64,000 bases of DNA, from positions 1-64,000 of the forward strand of contig CAZMOM010000011.1 of the NCBI GenBank assembly GCA_964568075.1. Direction: 5' to 3'. The DNA is from MnTg04 sp964568075 (GTDB lineage: Bacteria; Pseudomonadota; Gammaproteobacteria; Steroidobacterales; MnTg04). Below, one piece after another: positions 52,364 to 61,484 of the stretch. A program made the position numbers and the translations under genes. How positions within the stretch are numbered: the stretch's first letter is position 1; each line of letters starts with the position of its first letter. Under the pieces are notes generated by a model that was not told the origin of the DNA, searched no databases, and saw only the letters and a program-made list of their open reading frames with translations.

Positions 52364-54250
52364 ATGCGCTATTTGCTGTTTTGCCTCCTGCTGCTCGCCA
52401 CCGCCACCTTCGCCGCCAAACCCTTCGAAGTTGATACACAGTCTCGTGTCATAGCCATTGGAGATATACACGGCGCCTACAGTGATTTTGTCAGCCTGTT
52501 ACAGGAACTCGAGGTTATTGACGACGCCACCAACTGGCGTGGCGGCGAAACCCACCTGGTGAGTCTCGGTGACCTTATTGATCGCGGACCAGGTTCTCGG
52601 GAAGTGGTGGAACTGTTGATGAAGCTCGATCATCAGGCTGCCGCTGCCGGCGGCGCCGTTCATGTGGTGCTCGGCAATCACGAAGTCATGGTAATGAGTG
52701 GCGATTTTCGCTATGTCTCCGCTCCGGAATTCGCGGCTTTTGCCGCGGACGAAACCGCGGCCGAACGGCAAGCATTACTGGCGGAGATTCGTGCCGACAA
52801 GAGGGGTCTCCCGGAAGAAGAATTACAACTTCTGTTTGAGAAATCTTACCCGCCGGGTTACCTGGGGCTACAAAAGGCTTACGCTCCTGGCGGCGCATTG
52901 GGAAGCTGGTTGATGGAACTGCCCCTGGTGTTGCGGGTCAACGATAAACTTTACATACACGGCGGCATATCGGCCGCTATTGCCGAGCAGTCACTGGCGA
53001 AAATCAACAAGACCAACAAGGATGATTTGGCCCGCTATCTGGAACTGGTCGAGTCCTTGCGCGATGCGGGGATATTGAGCCGTCATGTGGGCTTCGAGGA
53101 TCGGCGCCTGCACCTGAATGCGAAGGCGAAGGTGGGTTTGGCTATAAATGGGGGAAATCGCCCCGACTGGTTAAACAAGTATTCGGCAATGGTCGAATTG
53201 GAGTCTGCCTTTATATTTTCCGAGCGGAGCCCCGTTTGGTATCGGGGCACCGCAATGTGTCACCCCTACGCGGAATCCTTTAATACCGAGCGCCTGTTAA
53301 AACGCGCAGGCGCCAGGCAATTGGTCATTGGCCATACGCCCAATCCCCAGGGCGTCATTCAACGCCTCGATGGCCAAGTTATCAGGCTGGATACGGGTAT
53401 GCTGAAATCCGTTTACGATGGCAAGCCCAGTGCCCTGGTCCAGCAGGGCGGCAATCAATACATCCACTACCTGGGAAATCCGTCACCACAACAACCACTG
53501 ATATTGGATCGAAGCCTGTCCCGGAAATTATGGCAGCTGGGGGATGCGGAGCTGGAAGACATCCTGGGCCATGGAGAGATCATAGAATCGGAATACATAG
53601 GTACCGGAATCACCAAACCCAAGCGACTGCTGCTGCGCAAGGGCGATATTGAACAGTTTGCCGTATTCAAGTACGAGGATACGGATCCCGGCCTGGAGAC
53701 GGCGGCCCGTTATCACCCACGTCGCGATAATGAGTCGGATCGCTACCAGTATGACGTGGCGGCCTATCGACTTGATCGCATGATCGATCTGCAGATGGTG
53801 CCGGTCACCATCTTGCGCGAGGTGGATGGCCAGCAAGGGGCGGTTGGAGCCTGGATACCAGCCGCTATCAATGAACGAGATCGCCTCGAACAAGACGTTG
53901 CCTTCGACGGTTACTGTGACAAGAGCGAACAGTATCGGCTGCGTTTCCTGTTCGATACCCTGCTGTACAACGAGGACCGCAACCTGACCAATATCATGTG
54001 GACGAAGAAAGATTTTATGCTGACCTTTATCGACCATTCCAAGGCATTCCGTTCCCTGGAACGTCGTCCAAAGCAGTTACGCAAGGTTTCCCTGCGTCTG
54101 TCAGACCTGTTTCGCGCGAAGCTGCTGTCGCTGACGGTGGAAAACCTGAACTCTGGACAGTTGGCTCGCTACCTGCATCCGCGACAGATTGAAGCCATCC
54201 TGGCGCGTAGAGACCTGATTTTGATAGAGGCAGTGTCCACGGATCCTTGA
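52364..54250 (+). CDS. Secreted metallophosphoesterase fused to a kinase-like domain
   Basis: This 628-residue protein has a short signal peptide (LLFCLLLLATATFA). Residues about 27-360 are a PPP-type phosphoesterase: GDIHG, GDLIDRGPGS, GNHEVM, VIGHTP. Residues about 400-600 look like a PI3K/HipA/Fam20C-type kinase: GTGITKPKRLLL as a nucleotide loop, AVFKYED with a candidate ATP Lys (about 435), NEDRNLTNI as the catalytic loop, and FIDHSKAF as the metal-binding DFG-like motif. So one exported chain may both remove and add phosphate. Kinase domains outside the cytosol are rare in bacteria. The ATG at 52364 was chosen by the signal peptide. Confidence 0.75.
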   Translation: MRYLLFCLLLLATATFAAKPFEVDTQSRVIAIGDIHGAYSDFVSLLQELEVIDDATNWRGGETHLVSLGDLIDRGPGSREVVELLMKLDHQAAAAGGAVHVVLGNHEVMVMSGDFRYVSAPEFAAFAADETAAERQALLAEIRADKRGLPEEELQLLFEKSYPPGYLGLQKAYAPGGALGSWLMELPLVLRVNDKLYIHGGISAAIAEQSLAKINKTNKDDLARYLELVESLRDAGILSRHVGFEDRRLHLNAKAKVGLAINGGNRPDWLNKYSAMVELESAFIFSERSPVWYRGTAMCHPYAESFNTERLLKRAGARQLVIGHTPNPQGVIQRLDGQVIRLDTGMLKSVYDGKPSALVQQGGNQYIHYLGNPSPQQPLILDRSLSRKLWQLGDAELEDILGHGEIIESEYIGTGITKPKRLLLRKGDIEQFAVFKYEDTDPGLETAARYHPRRDNESDRYQYDVAAYRLDRMIDLQMVPVTILREVDGQQGAVGAWIPAAINERDRLEQDVAFDGYCDKSEQYRLRFLFDTLLYNEDRNLTNIMWTKKDFMLTFIDHSKAFRSLERRPKQLRKVSLRLSDLFRAKLLSLTVENLNSGQLARYLHPRQIEAILARRDLILIEAVSTDP

Positions 54251-54298
54251 CAGACTTACAATGGATGAAAAAATAATTCAGACATACCGGACACAATA

Positions 54299-55102
54299 AT
54301 GAATAAGGCGTTGATATCAGGAATCCTGGGCGTGGCTATCGCGATCGCAATTACGACCGCAATGGATGCGACCGGCTATTCGATGTACAGCGCACTGCCA
54401 TTGATTCCGTTGGCTGGATTGTTTTGGTTCCTGCAAAAGTTTTCCCGCCGTGAAATTGGGCTTATCTGGGGAAACCTGCAAACCTATGGCCTGGCGTTGG
54501 CTTACCCAGTACTCGTTTTAGGGCTGGTCGCTGCGATCGCCTTGATGCGAGGCGCAATCGATACCAGCAATGCCGATTGGAACAAGACGTTTCTCAATAT
54601 GGCATTAATGAGTTCCATCGGCATTATTATGGTCCTGATTACCGAGGAAGGGTTTTTCAGGGGCTGGCTATGGGCGACGCTAAAAAAAGCGGGACGAACC
54701 GATAAGCAGGTTCTGATCTGGACTACTCTCGCCTTCACCCTATGGCATGTTTCCGCAATTTCGCTTGATACCGGCTTTGATGTTCCCGCTGACGAAATAC
54801 CTATTTACCTGGTGAATGCGGCTCTGATCGGTGCTGTTTTCGGAATGCTGCGCATGGCATCAGGCTCAATCGTTGTACCCAGCGTTTGCCATGCAGTATG
54901 GAACGGTATCGACTACCCGCTTTATGGTTTCGGCGAAAATGTCGGCGCTCTGGGGATAGAACAGACGCAAATCTACGGTCCCGAGGTCGGCGTGTTGGGT
55001 CTCGGTTTGAATCTCATTTTCGCCGCCGCATTGTGGTTTTGGTTGACGAAACCCAGGACAGACGCAGCGGTGTCCCATAAAAATATCACCGGTCAATCAT
55101 GA
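54299..55102 (+). CDS. CPBP-family intramembrane metalloprotease
   Basis: This 267-residue protein with about seven to eight helices carries the three CPBP/Abi motifs: EEGFFRG, FTLWHVSAI and a third HAVWNG. Members include CAAX-protease relatives and bacteriocin self-immunity proteins. The target is unknown. A convergent gene for an ICMT-like methyltransferase lies 200 bp away. Confidence 0.85.
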   Translation: MNKALISGILGVAIAIAITTAMDATGYSMYSALPLIPLAGLFWFLQKFSRREIGLIWGNLQTYGLALAYPVLVLGLVAAIALMRGAIDTSNADWNKTFLNMALMSSIGIIMVLITEEGFFRGWLWATLKKAGRTDKQVLIWTTLAFTLWHVSAISLDTGFDVPADEIPIYLVNAALIGAVFGMLRMASGSIVVPSVCHAVWNGIDYPLYGFGENVGALGIEQTQIYGPEVGVLGLGLNLIFAAALWFWLTKPRTDAAVSHKNITGQS

Positions 55103-55300
55103 ATTTCAGGGCGACTCAGGATTTTGACGCTCATCCTAAGTCGGCTTGAATCTGTACGCTCGACAAATTCTCATGAATCCTGCCTGACCAACACCTTGTG
55201 CGCTGTCAGATACATGGATTTTAGAATGGTCAGGAGAAACGACCCGGTTTCGGGGCGTGATCGGTGAGCGAATAGTGTGAGTATTCTACAAAAAAGCCGC

Positions 55301-55783
55301 TCATTTCGACCGGAAGTCAGGTACCCAGCGAGGAACTTTGGCGCAATATTCGGTATACGAATCGCCAAACAACTTCCGCAGGTGAGGCTCCTCATACATG
55401 ATCACAAACGCGTGAAATACGGCGAAGACGATCAGTGCATAGACAATAAGAATGATAGCTGTGAAAGAAGCGGCCCATGCCAGAATCAGGATGAGCACGC
55501 CAACGTACATGGGGTTTCTCGAATACTGATACAAGCCATGGACGACGAGGTTTTTCGGTGCGTCGATGGGCGCCGGCGTTCCGCGGCCAAAAGTCGCGAA
55601 GTCCCACACACACCACAGATAAATCGCTGCGCCCAGGATAAAAAGCAGGGTCGAGATCAGGGTCATAAACCCAAGTTGCGTGTACCCGCGACCAACGATA
55701 ACCCAGGGAATCAAAAAAGCGACCGTCCCGGGCGCGACGATCGTGAACGCCAGGTTCTTGAGAAACAGGATCAGATCAGACAT
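55301..55783 (-). CDS. ICMT/PEMT-like membrane methyltransferase
   Basis: This 160-residue, four-helix protein has the family pattern: LVVHGLYQYSRNPMYVGVLI and the C-terminal EEPHLRKLFGDSYTEYCAKVPRW. Relatives methylate isoprenylcysteine or phospholipids with SAM at the membrane. The bacterial substrate is not known. Confidence 0.85.
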   Translation of the reverse strand: MSDLILFLKNLAFTIVAPGTVAFLIPWVIVGRGYTQLGFMTLISTLLFILGAAIYLWCVWDFATFGRGTPAPIDAPKNLVVHGLYQYSRNPMYVGVLILILAWAASFTAIILIVYALIVFAVFHAFVIMYEEPHLRKLFGDSYTEYCAKVPRWVPDFRSK

Positions 55784-55899
55784 GGCCCACCGGTTCAGGT
55801 TTTATCAAATCAAGTTTAGCCCACTCGCATACAGACTAGCACGGCTTCGAAATATACACATCGGGGTAGAATTTATTCGTTGATCAAATTCTGCCAGCA

Positions 55900-55931
55900 A
55901 AAGTCCGCCCGATAGATAATCGGGCGGACTT
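55900..55931 (-). terminator. Rho-independent terminator
   Basis: Read on the minus strand, AAGTCCGCCCGAT and ATCGGGCGGACTT make a 13-bp stem with a 5-nt loop followed by TTTT, 7 bp after the stop of the gene at 55938. Confidence 0.85.
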
Positions 55932-55937
55932 CGACCT

Positions 55938-56354
55938 TTATAATTCTTCTTCGGATTTGTAGATCAGGGAAACGACCACACCCATGGCGATAAATATCAA
56001 AATGCCCGAGATAAACCACTTTAAGACCAGGTGGTACGGCAGCGGATAAATTACATAGGAATCATAGGCCTGGACAGTCATCAGAAACAGTCCCATATAC
56101 AGACCGTAACGAACGCCCTCCCCGATGCCGCGATTCTCATATCCGCGAGTGAAAATGAAACAGAACATCAACGTCAGTACGGCGCTGGTCACATAGAAAA
56201 TCCACATCATCCCGTCCATTTGCTCCGTTGGCCTGAAGACCGCCGCCAGATCTTTGTAAACAGGGTCCAGCCAGACTTGATGAACCAGAATTCCAAGCGC
56301 GTTATAAACCACATAGGCGGCCAATGCGGCCAGCAGAAATCTTTTTGTATTCAT
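55938..56354 (-). CDS. Small membrane hypothetical protein
   Basis: This 138-residue protein has four hydrophobic segments (LLAALAAYVVYNALGILV, IFYVTSAVLTLMFCFIF, YGLYMGLFLMTVQAYDSYV, LKWFISGILIFIAMGVVV). It resembles the DUF1761-like group of small four-helix proteins. Function is unknown. A good terminator follows. Confidence 0.65.
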   Translation of the reverse strand: MNTKRFLLAALAAYVVYNALGILVHQVWLDPVYKDLAAVFRPTEQMDGMMWIFYVTSAVLTLMFCFIFTRGYENRGIGEGVRYGLYMGLFLMTVQAYDSYVIYPLPYHLVLKWFISGILIFIAMGVVVSLIYKSEEEL

Positions 56355-56532
56355 TGTTTTTCTCCCCCGAAATCAATGGGTGAGCATACCCTAGACCGTG
56401 GTTCTGGCGGGTTCAAGCTGCACTGCAGAAATCGACGAAACGGGGTCTGGCCGGCAGTGTCATCCTGGCCGTTACTCTGAGATAAGCTATATTTATTGCG
56501 GGATGCGAAGACCGAAGATCACGGAGGAGAAA

Positions 56533-56949
56533 TTGACGACGATCGAGGGCGCCTGCCACTGCGGTAATATCACGTATGAATTCAAGACTGTCTTTACGCC
56601 GGATACCTTGATCATGCGTAACTGCCAGTGCGATTTTTGCAGGGCGCATGGCGGCGCGACCGCGCGGGATCCAGGTGGCACTGTGAAAATATTAGCGAGT
56701 GATCCCGATCTTGTGACGCTGTATCGCTTTGGCACGAGGACCACGGATTTCGTGATTTGCGGTCGCTGTGGAGTTTATGTCGGCGCGGTGTTAAGCCACG
56801 AGGGGAAGCAATACGCGACGCTCAATATGCGGTTATCTTCGCTGGATACCAGTAACGCCGAGCCTATCGTATACGACGACGAATCATCCGCTGACCGGGT
56901 CGCACGCCGCATCGAATTGTTCACGCCGGTCACTGAATGCCCGTTTTGA
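56533..56949 (+). CDS. GFA-family (CENP-V type) zinc protein, second copy
   Basis: This 138-residue protein has the zinc cysteines of the family: EGACHCGNITYEF, NCQCDFCRAHGG and ICGRCGVYVG. I prefer the TTG start at 56533, 4-8 nt after GGAGGAG, since the family begins right there; an ATG at 56503 is also in frame. Activity is not proven for this family. Confidence 0.8.
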   Translation: MTTIEGACHCGNITYEFKTVFTPDTLIMRNCQCDFCRAHGGATARDPGGTVKILASDPDLVTLYRFGTRTTDFVICGRCGVYVGAVLSHEGKQYATLNMRLSSLDTSNAEPIVYDDESSADRVARRIELFTPVTECPF

Positions 56950-57027
56950 CAATCGAAACGTCCGGGAGCACCACAGTCATTTCTCACTCGGCAATATCTT
57001 CTTGAACGAAGATTTACCGCGGGTGGG

Positions 57028-58029
57028 CTAGTCGGTCAGTCTTAATCGCCCAATATAGTTGGTGTCGGTGCCGAACCAGACTTCCCGTGACGGCCGGTGA
57101 AAATACATGTGCCGTATGGTCCCGCCGCCGCTCGGCACCTCGGTCATCCCAAAGAACTCCTTGGTGTCAGGATCAAATCCGACCAGCCGGTTGGGATCGA
57201 TACCGGATTCGGCGATCCACAGGCGGTTCCGGTCGTCTCTGGCGGTACCATACGGGAATGATTTTTTGCCGCCGGGCAGTGACCACTCCTTGAACTCGCC
57301 GGTGTCGGGCGCATAACGGCCGAGCCTGCCGCCTGCGTAGTCCACGTACCAGATATTACCATCGTCCATTATTTCCAGACGTCGGGGCCTTGCTGTCGAT
57401 CGCGGCAACGCGATTTCCTCCATGTCCATCGTTTGCGGGTCAATGGTCGCCAGTTTGTTAGTGCCAAACAAGACTACCCAGGGCCGGTCATTTTTATCCA
57501 GTTTGATGCCATACGGACGTGCCCTGTTCGTTTGGACTTCGACCAGGTGAACTTTGCCGGTCCTGGTTTCCAGTTTTCCGACCAGGTTGCTCTGCTGCAG
57601 CGTGAACCAGATGTCGCCGTTTCGATTAAAGACCAGCGTGTGCGGGTCGCGGGCATCAGGATCCGGCATCGGGTATTTGGTTATTTCTCCATTGGCCGGA
57701 TTCAGTTTCCCGATATGTGCATTGCGGTTTCCGGCATACCAGACGAATCCGTCTTTATCGACAATCAGGTTATGTGGGTGCGTGCCCTTTGCCACCGCAT
57801 AACGCTTGAATTCGCCGCTATCGGGTTCCAGATAAGCGATGTAATTTCCTCTTTGGCCGCAAAACCAGACGCGGCCTTTCTGGTCAACGTACGGGTCGCG
57901 CGGCCCGGACGCCTCCCAGGGAACCAGCCATTCCCTGATGTCGGTGGAGCTATCCGCCTGCACGTTCGTAGGCGGGAGACCTGTCAAAATCAGCAGCAAC
58001 AAAAGCATTGGTGAGAAAAAGAGTTTCAT
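57028..58029 (-). CDS. Secreted Vgb/SMP-30-like beta-propeller
   Basis: This 333-residue protein has a signal peptide (FFSPMLLLLLILTGLPP to VQA) and about six repeats of the type GxVWFCGQ/GFVWYAGN/GDIWFTLQ/RLWIAES, each starting a propeller blade, as in virginiamycin B lyase (streptogramin lyase). The Vgb catalytic His pattern is partly present (HPHNLI, DPHTLVF). It may be a lactone-acting or carbohydrate-related enzyme. I chose the ATG at 58029 (GGAG upstream). Confidence 0.8.
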   Translation of the reverse strand: MKLFFSPMLLLLLILTGLPPTNVQADSSTDIREWLVPWEASGPRDPYVDQKGRVWFCGQRGNYIAYLEPDSGEFKRYAVAKGTHPHNLIVDKDGFVWYAGNRNAHIGKLNPANGEITKYPMPDPDARDPHTLVFNRNGDIWFTLQQSNLVGKLETRTGKVHLVEVQTNRARPYGIKLDKNDRPWVVLFGTNKLATIDPQTMDMEEIALPRSTARPRRLEIMDDGNIWYVDYAGGRLGRYAPDTGEFKEWSLPGGKKSFPYGTARDDRNRLWIAESGIDPNRLVGFDPDTKEFFGMTEVPSGGGTIRHMYFHRPSREVWFGTDTNYIGRLRLTD

Positions 58030-58210
58030 AACGAGCATCTCCTGGCGGGTCTTGATTCTACTCAAAAGACAACCACCGACGATTGTGGGTAAATATTCCC
58101 CCGGGCACTTTCGTGAACTCAATCACATATTCTCCGGGCCTCAGCGGCTAATCTGCTTCGGTCAGGGATGATTATGCAACACCCAGAGGGTGGACACCGG
58201 AGGTTTTACC

Positions 58211-58867
58211 GTGAAAAAACAAATGACTATTGCCCTGCTTGGGCTGGGCCTGCTCGGCGCACAAAGTGCCTTTGCAGATGATGATCTGTGGTTCGGCGCA
58301 AAGGCCGGAACCCTCGGATTCGGTCTGGAAGCGACCTGGCGTCCGGTTCCCTACCTGGATGTGCGAGGTGGATTCAACAGTTACACCTATGACAGTAGCG
58401 CCGTAGAAGCTGGTATTGACTACGATACTTCACTGAATCTCGACACCTTTTACGCGACCGCGAATCTTCGCCCGCCGATGAGTCCGTTTCGGATAACGGC
58501 CGGCCTGTTTTCCAACAGCAATGAGATGTCGATGGTCAGCCAGGTCAGCGGGACATACGATATCGGTGGCATGACCTACACCGCCGCTGAAGTGGGTACG
58601 ATAAACAACGTGATCGGTTTCGATAGCACGGCACCGTATTTAGGCTTTGGCGCGGATTTCCGTCTTGCGAATACGATCGGACTGAATATTGACGTTGGCG
58701 TGCTTTGGCAGGGTGAGCCGATTGTCGGCATGAGTGTCACCGGCCCTATCGGGCAGGATCCTATTTTCCAGGCGGAACTCGATGCTGAGACCGCGGCACT
58801 GCAAAGCGCGCTGGACAATTTCAAGGCATATCCGGTTGCTTCGATCGGAGTCAGCGTCAATTTCTGA
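58211..58867 (+). CDS. Putative outer-membrane protein
   Basis: This 218-residue protein starts at a GTG with GGAGG upstream. A signal peptide (TIALLGLGLLGAQSAFA) is followed by a beta-strand pattern with alternating hydrophobics and a terminal Phe (ASIGVSVNF). It resembles small eight-strand barrel proteins. A good terminator lies 33 bp after the stop. Confidence 0.7.
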   Translation: MKKQMTIALLGLGLLGAQSAFADDDLWFGAKAGTLGFGLEATWRPVPYLDVRGGFNSYTYDSSAVEAGIDYDTSLNLDTFYATANLRPPMSPFRITAGLFSNSNEMSMVSQVSGTYDIGGMTYTAAEVGTINNVIGFDSTAPYLGFGADFRLANTIGLNIDVGVLWQGEPIVGMSVTGPIGQDPIFQAELDAETAALQSALDNFKAYPVASIGVSVNF

Positions 58868-58899
58868 TCGCCTGATCCGACCAACAAGCATCAATAATC

Positions 58900-58925
58900 A
58901 AAGGCCCGCTTAAGCGGGCCTTTTT
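58900..58925 (+). terminator. Rho-independent terminator
   Basis: AAAGGCCCGCTTAAGCGGGC followed by CTTTTT gives a 10-bp GC stem and a T run, right after the outer-membrane protein gene. Confidence 0.9.
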
Positions 58926-58938
58926 AAATACCCAAACC

Positions 58939-59303
58939 AAACCGATCGGCTCGCACGCGGTGTTTATCGACGCGAAGTGATTCCTGCCCCACCTGGAGCA
59001 GGATGACCATCCCGCTCGGAAACTGGCGGCCGAGCTTTACATGGGGGCGGGAATACGCTCGATGGAGCGGGGTAATGTATCCGCCGGGCGCGATCCGGAA
59101 ACCGGAAAAAACAGGCGACCGGCCCTCGAACTCCTCCGCCTGACCCTGCCGCGCCAGGTTATACACAGGCGCACATGGACATGGTCGTCGATGCCGTCAT
59201 CAATGTGCATCGAACTCGCCAGGATATTCGAGGTCTGAAGATGGTCTATGAACCTGAATATCTGCGATTTTTTCAGGCCCATTTTGAGCCCTTGGCAAGC
59301 TGA
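58939..59303 (+). pseudogene. Tryptophanase (tnaA-like) C-terminal remnant
   Basis: The frame matches the last quarter of tryptophanase: GSHAVFIDAK, then a TGA stop at 58978, FLPHLEQDDHPARKLAAELY, RSMERGNVSAGRDPETGKN and LELLRLTLPRQV. Near 59160 a one-base shift moves the frame, and YTQAHMDMVVDAVINVHRT, then GLKMVYEPEYLRFFQAHFEP run to a stop at 59301. The active site (PLP Lys) lies upstream and is missing. Two lesions plus the truncation make it dead. It shows that the lineage once could degrade tryptophan to indole, or received the gene. Confidence 0.8.
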
Positions 59304-59455
59304 CTTGTTGCATAGCAGCAATAACGCGATGCATCAACGTCAAACGCCTTACTGCGGTACACTTTGCAACAGAATCTTGAAATTGTGAAATACGCCCATG
59401 ACGGGTATATGCTGCTGTGTAGGATGGGCGCTGGGCCAAAACCGCGAGCTTTTTT

Positions 59456-59992
59456 ATGAGCACGAGCAAATCAGGCGTTTTCAGAATTCTCCAGTCTGTC
59501 CTTAGCGGCAAAACTGTGGATCAGTCACGCCCGGACCATAAAAAAAACGAAAAAAGATCGGACCCGTATCACGCGGTTACGATACTCGCGACGAACAAGT
59601 CCTGCGTGACGTCAAAAGCGCTCAAGGGTATTCGTTTTCTTTCGACTGACGCACCGGTGCTACCGCTTGAAGACTGCGATGTGGAAACCTGCCCTTGTCG
59701 TTACCAGCATCATGCGGACAGACGGGATAATCCGCGACGTGCCAGGGAGAGAGGCGAACCGGTACAGCCGATGCATGGAAAGGACCACCGCGTGGAACGC
59801 GACCGCCGGGCCACCGAAGAAGTCATCAAGGAATTTGACGGCTCCGATACATACTTCGACTACATTTGTGAGCGTCTGGTCAAAGAACACGCTAAAAAAT
59901 CGAAAGCAACGAGTAAACTCGACATCGGTGACGATGAGTGGTTTTCCGAAGACCAGGTTTGGTACGAGTCCGAGGAGTCATCCGAAAAATAG
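59456..59992 (+). CDS. Conserved hypothetical protein with a Cys/His-rich segment
   Basis: This 178-residue hydrophilic protein carries YHAVTILATNKSC, GIRFLSTDAPVLPLEDC, ETCPCRYQHHADRRDNPRR and RERG. I have seen this Cys/His/Arg pattern in many gammaproteobacterial proteins of unknown role; it may bind a metal. The C-terminal part is acidic. No signal peptide. Confidence 0.7.
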   Translation: MSTSKSGVFRILQSVLSGKTVDQSRPDHKKNEKRSDPYHAVTILATNKSCVTSKALKGIRFLSTDAPVLPLEDCDVETCPCRYQHHADRRDNPRRARERGEPVQPMHGKDHRVERDRRATEEVIKEFDGSDTYFDYICERLVKEHAKKSKATSKLDIGDDEWFSEDQVWYESEESSEK

Positions 59993-60266
59993 CCGTCATC
60001 TCTGAACGATACTGCCGGTCGAATCGGTGGAACACTGATTGTTGTCGCCGCACCCGGTCGGCAATCACAAGCTCGATAAAAAGAATAGCCTGACGTCCCT
60101 GGTTTTACGGGCAAAACACCTGGCTGTGCGTTACACTTAACTTGCGTTTCGTAACAAGGTCCGGGCCAGGATTATCCTCGGTCTCACGGAATGACCAGGG
60201 TTTCCGGGTTGGGCCTGGTTGTTTTTTCGCTCACCTTGCGTAACGAGCTGTACGGAGGAGAATGCG

Positions 60267-60725
60267 ATGCCTGTGAAAAAGTTAAAAGAATTTCTCGACA
60301 GCAACGACATCAAGTATTTATCGATCAGCCATTCACCCGCCTACACCGCGCATACGATCGCCTCGTCCGCCCACATTCCTGGGAAGGAATTAGCCAAGAC
60401 AGTGATCGTGAAAATTGACGACAAGATCGCGATGGCGGTATTGCCGGCTTCCTACCGTGTCCATCTGGGGCACCTGAAGGAAGCGCTCGGGGCAGATCAT
60501 GTAGAACTGGCGACGGAAGCGGAATTCAGGGATCTGTTCCCCGATTGTGAAGGCGGCGCCATGCCGCCGTTCGGCAACCTTTACGGCATGGACGTCTATG
60601 TCGCTGAGCAACTGACGGAAGATGAGGAAATAGCTTTCAATGCCGGTTCGCATACCGAATTGGTCAGGATGGCGTACAAGGATTTTGCGAGCCTGGTCGA
60701 GCCAAAGGTTACTGCGCTGACCTGA
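60267..60725 (+). CDS. YbaK/EbsC-type aminoacyl-tRNA deacylase
   Basis: This 152-residue protein has the YbaK/ProX fold: SHSPAYTAHTIA, GKELAKTVIVKIDDK and the catalytic Lys region, LPASYRVHLGHLKEALG, GAMPPFGNLYG and FNAGSHTELVRM. Such proteins hydrolyse mischarged tRNA. GGAGGAG lies directly before the ATG at 60267. Confidence 0.88.
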   Translation: MPVKKLKEFLDSNDIKYLSISHSPAYTAHTIASSAHIPGKELAKTVIVKIDDKIAMAVLPASYRVHLGHLKEALGADHVELATEAEFRDLFPDCEGGAMPPFGNLYGMDVYVAEQLTEDEEIAFNAGSHTELVRMAYKDFASLVEPKVTALT

Positions 60726-60852
60726 AGCGAAACCGGCGGTCGATTAAGGCAGGAAAGGCTGTTTTTCTCAGCTGCGCGAAGGCAAAATCGTGCCTGGCGG
60801 ATTTTCACGCACCTCGTTCCTGTGGTAATGGTTTCCGGATTACCGGCTAGCG

Positions 60853-61083
60853 CTAGCGCCTCTTCCGTCTATCCAGCAAACCGGGGCCAAAAACCCGGCA
60901 TGTGCTGGTTTTCGAATATCTGTGTCGCGGGGAGTAACTGCATCCGTAGGCTTCGCAGTATGAGTCGCAGTCCATAGAGTTTGGTTTAAATGTGCTGGAA
61001 TTCAGGTTGAAATTGCCGTAGTAGTTCTTGCTCGCTGCGCAAGCGGTCAGTAATAGAGATACGACAAGTACGGCAAGTTTCAT
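60853..61083 (-). CDS. Small Cys-containing lipoprotein
   Basis: This 76-residue protein has a lipobox (SLLLTACAAS). Cysteines at DCDSYCEAYGC and TCRV suggest disulfides. No family is recognised. The C-terminus is basic. Confidence 0.65.
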   Translation of the reverse strand: MKLAVLVVSLLLTACAASKNYYGNFNLNSSTFKPNSMDCDSYCEAYGCSYSPRHRYSKTSTCRVFGPGLLDRRKRR

Positions 61084-61320
61084 TTTTTGATCAAGAAATC
61101 TTTTTGTTCTTGATTATTCGGGTTTCGAGCTCCTTCGCGTAATGGCTGTCAATACGGTAGCAATATCGATCAGAAATCGCGCCGACCCTGGTCACAGATC
61201 AGACAAAGAAATTCGCTTCGCTTGAGTTATTACCGGTTTGACATAATCCAGGACTGAACAAATGTTTCGCTCTGGTATGACCCGCGATGGTTTTAGTCAG
61301 GGGAGTGACTGACGGAGAAA
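61084..61320. other. Stretch without a gene
   Basis: No gene, RNA or repeat is seen between the lipoprotein gene and the palindromic insertion at 61325. Confidence 0.45.
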
Positions 61321-61324
61321 CTAA

Positions 61325-61484
61325 GGAAGCTCTGATCCATTCATGGACTCGTATCTTGCGCCCAAAATATCCAGTTTCTGTGTTGCAAATCTTCGCAATA
61401 GCCAGCTATTACGTGCGCTTCGCGCCTTGAACCTGAATATTTTAGACCACAATCTACTTCGCCCATGAATGGATCAGAGCTTCC
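61325..61484. mobile_element. IS5-type MITE with CTAA target duplication
   Basis: GGAAGCTCTGATCCATTCAT at the left pairs with its complement at 61463-61484; CTAA flanks both sides (61321-61324 and 61485-61488). A 4-bp YTAR duplication is the mark of IS5-group transposition. The 160-bp unit has no coding capacity, so it is a MITE. It sits at the stop codon of the FAD oxidoreductase gene, and the stop is preserved. Confidence 0.75.

Noticed and set aside
54299..55783. A bacterial prenyl-protein processing pair (CPBP protease plus ICMT-like enzyme)
   Set aside because: The genes are convergent, no prenyltransferase or CAAX protein is seen, and both families have broad unrelated roles in bacteria.
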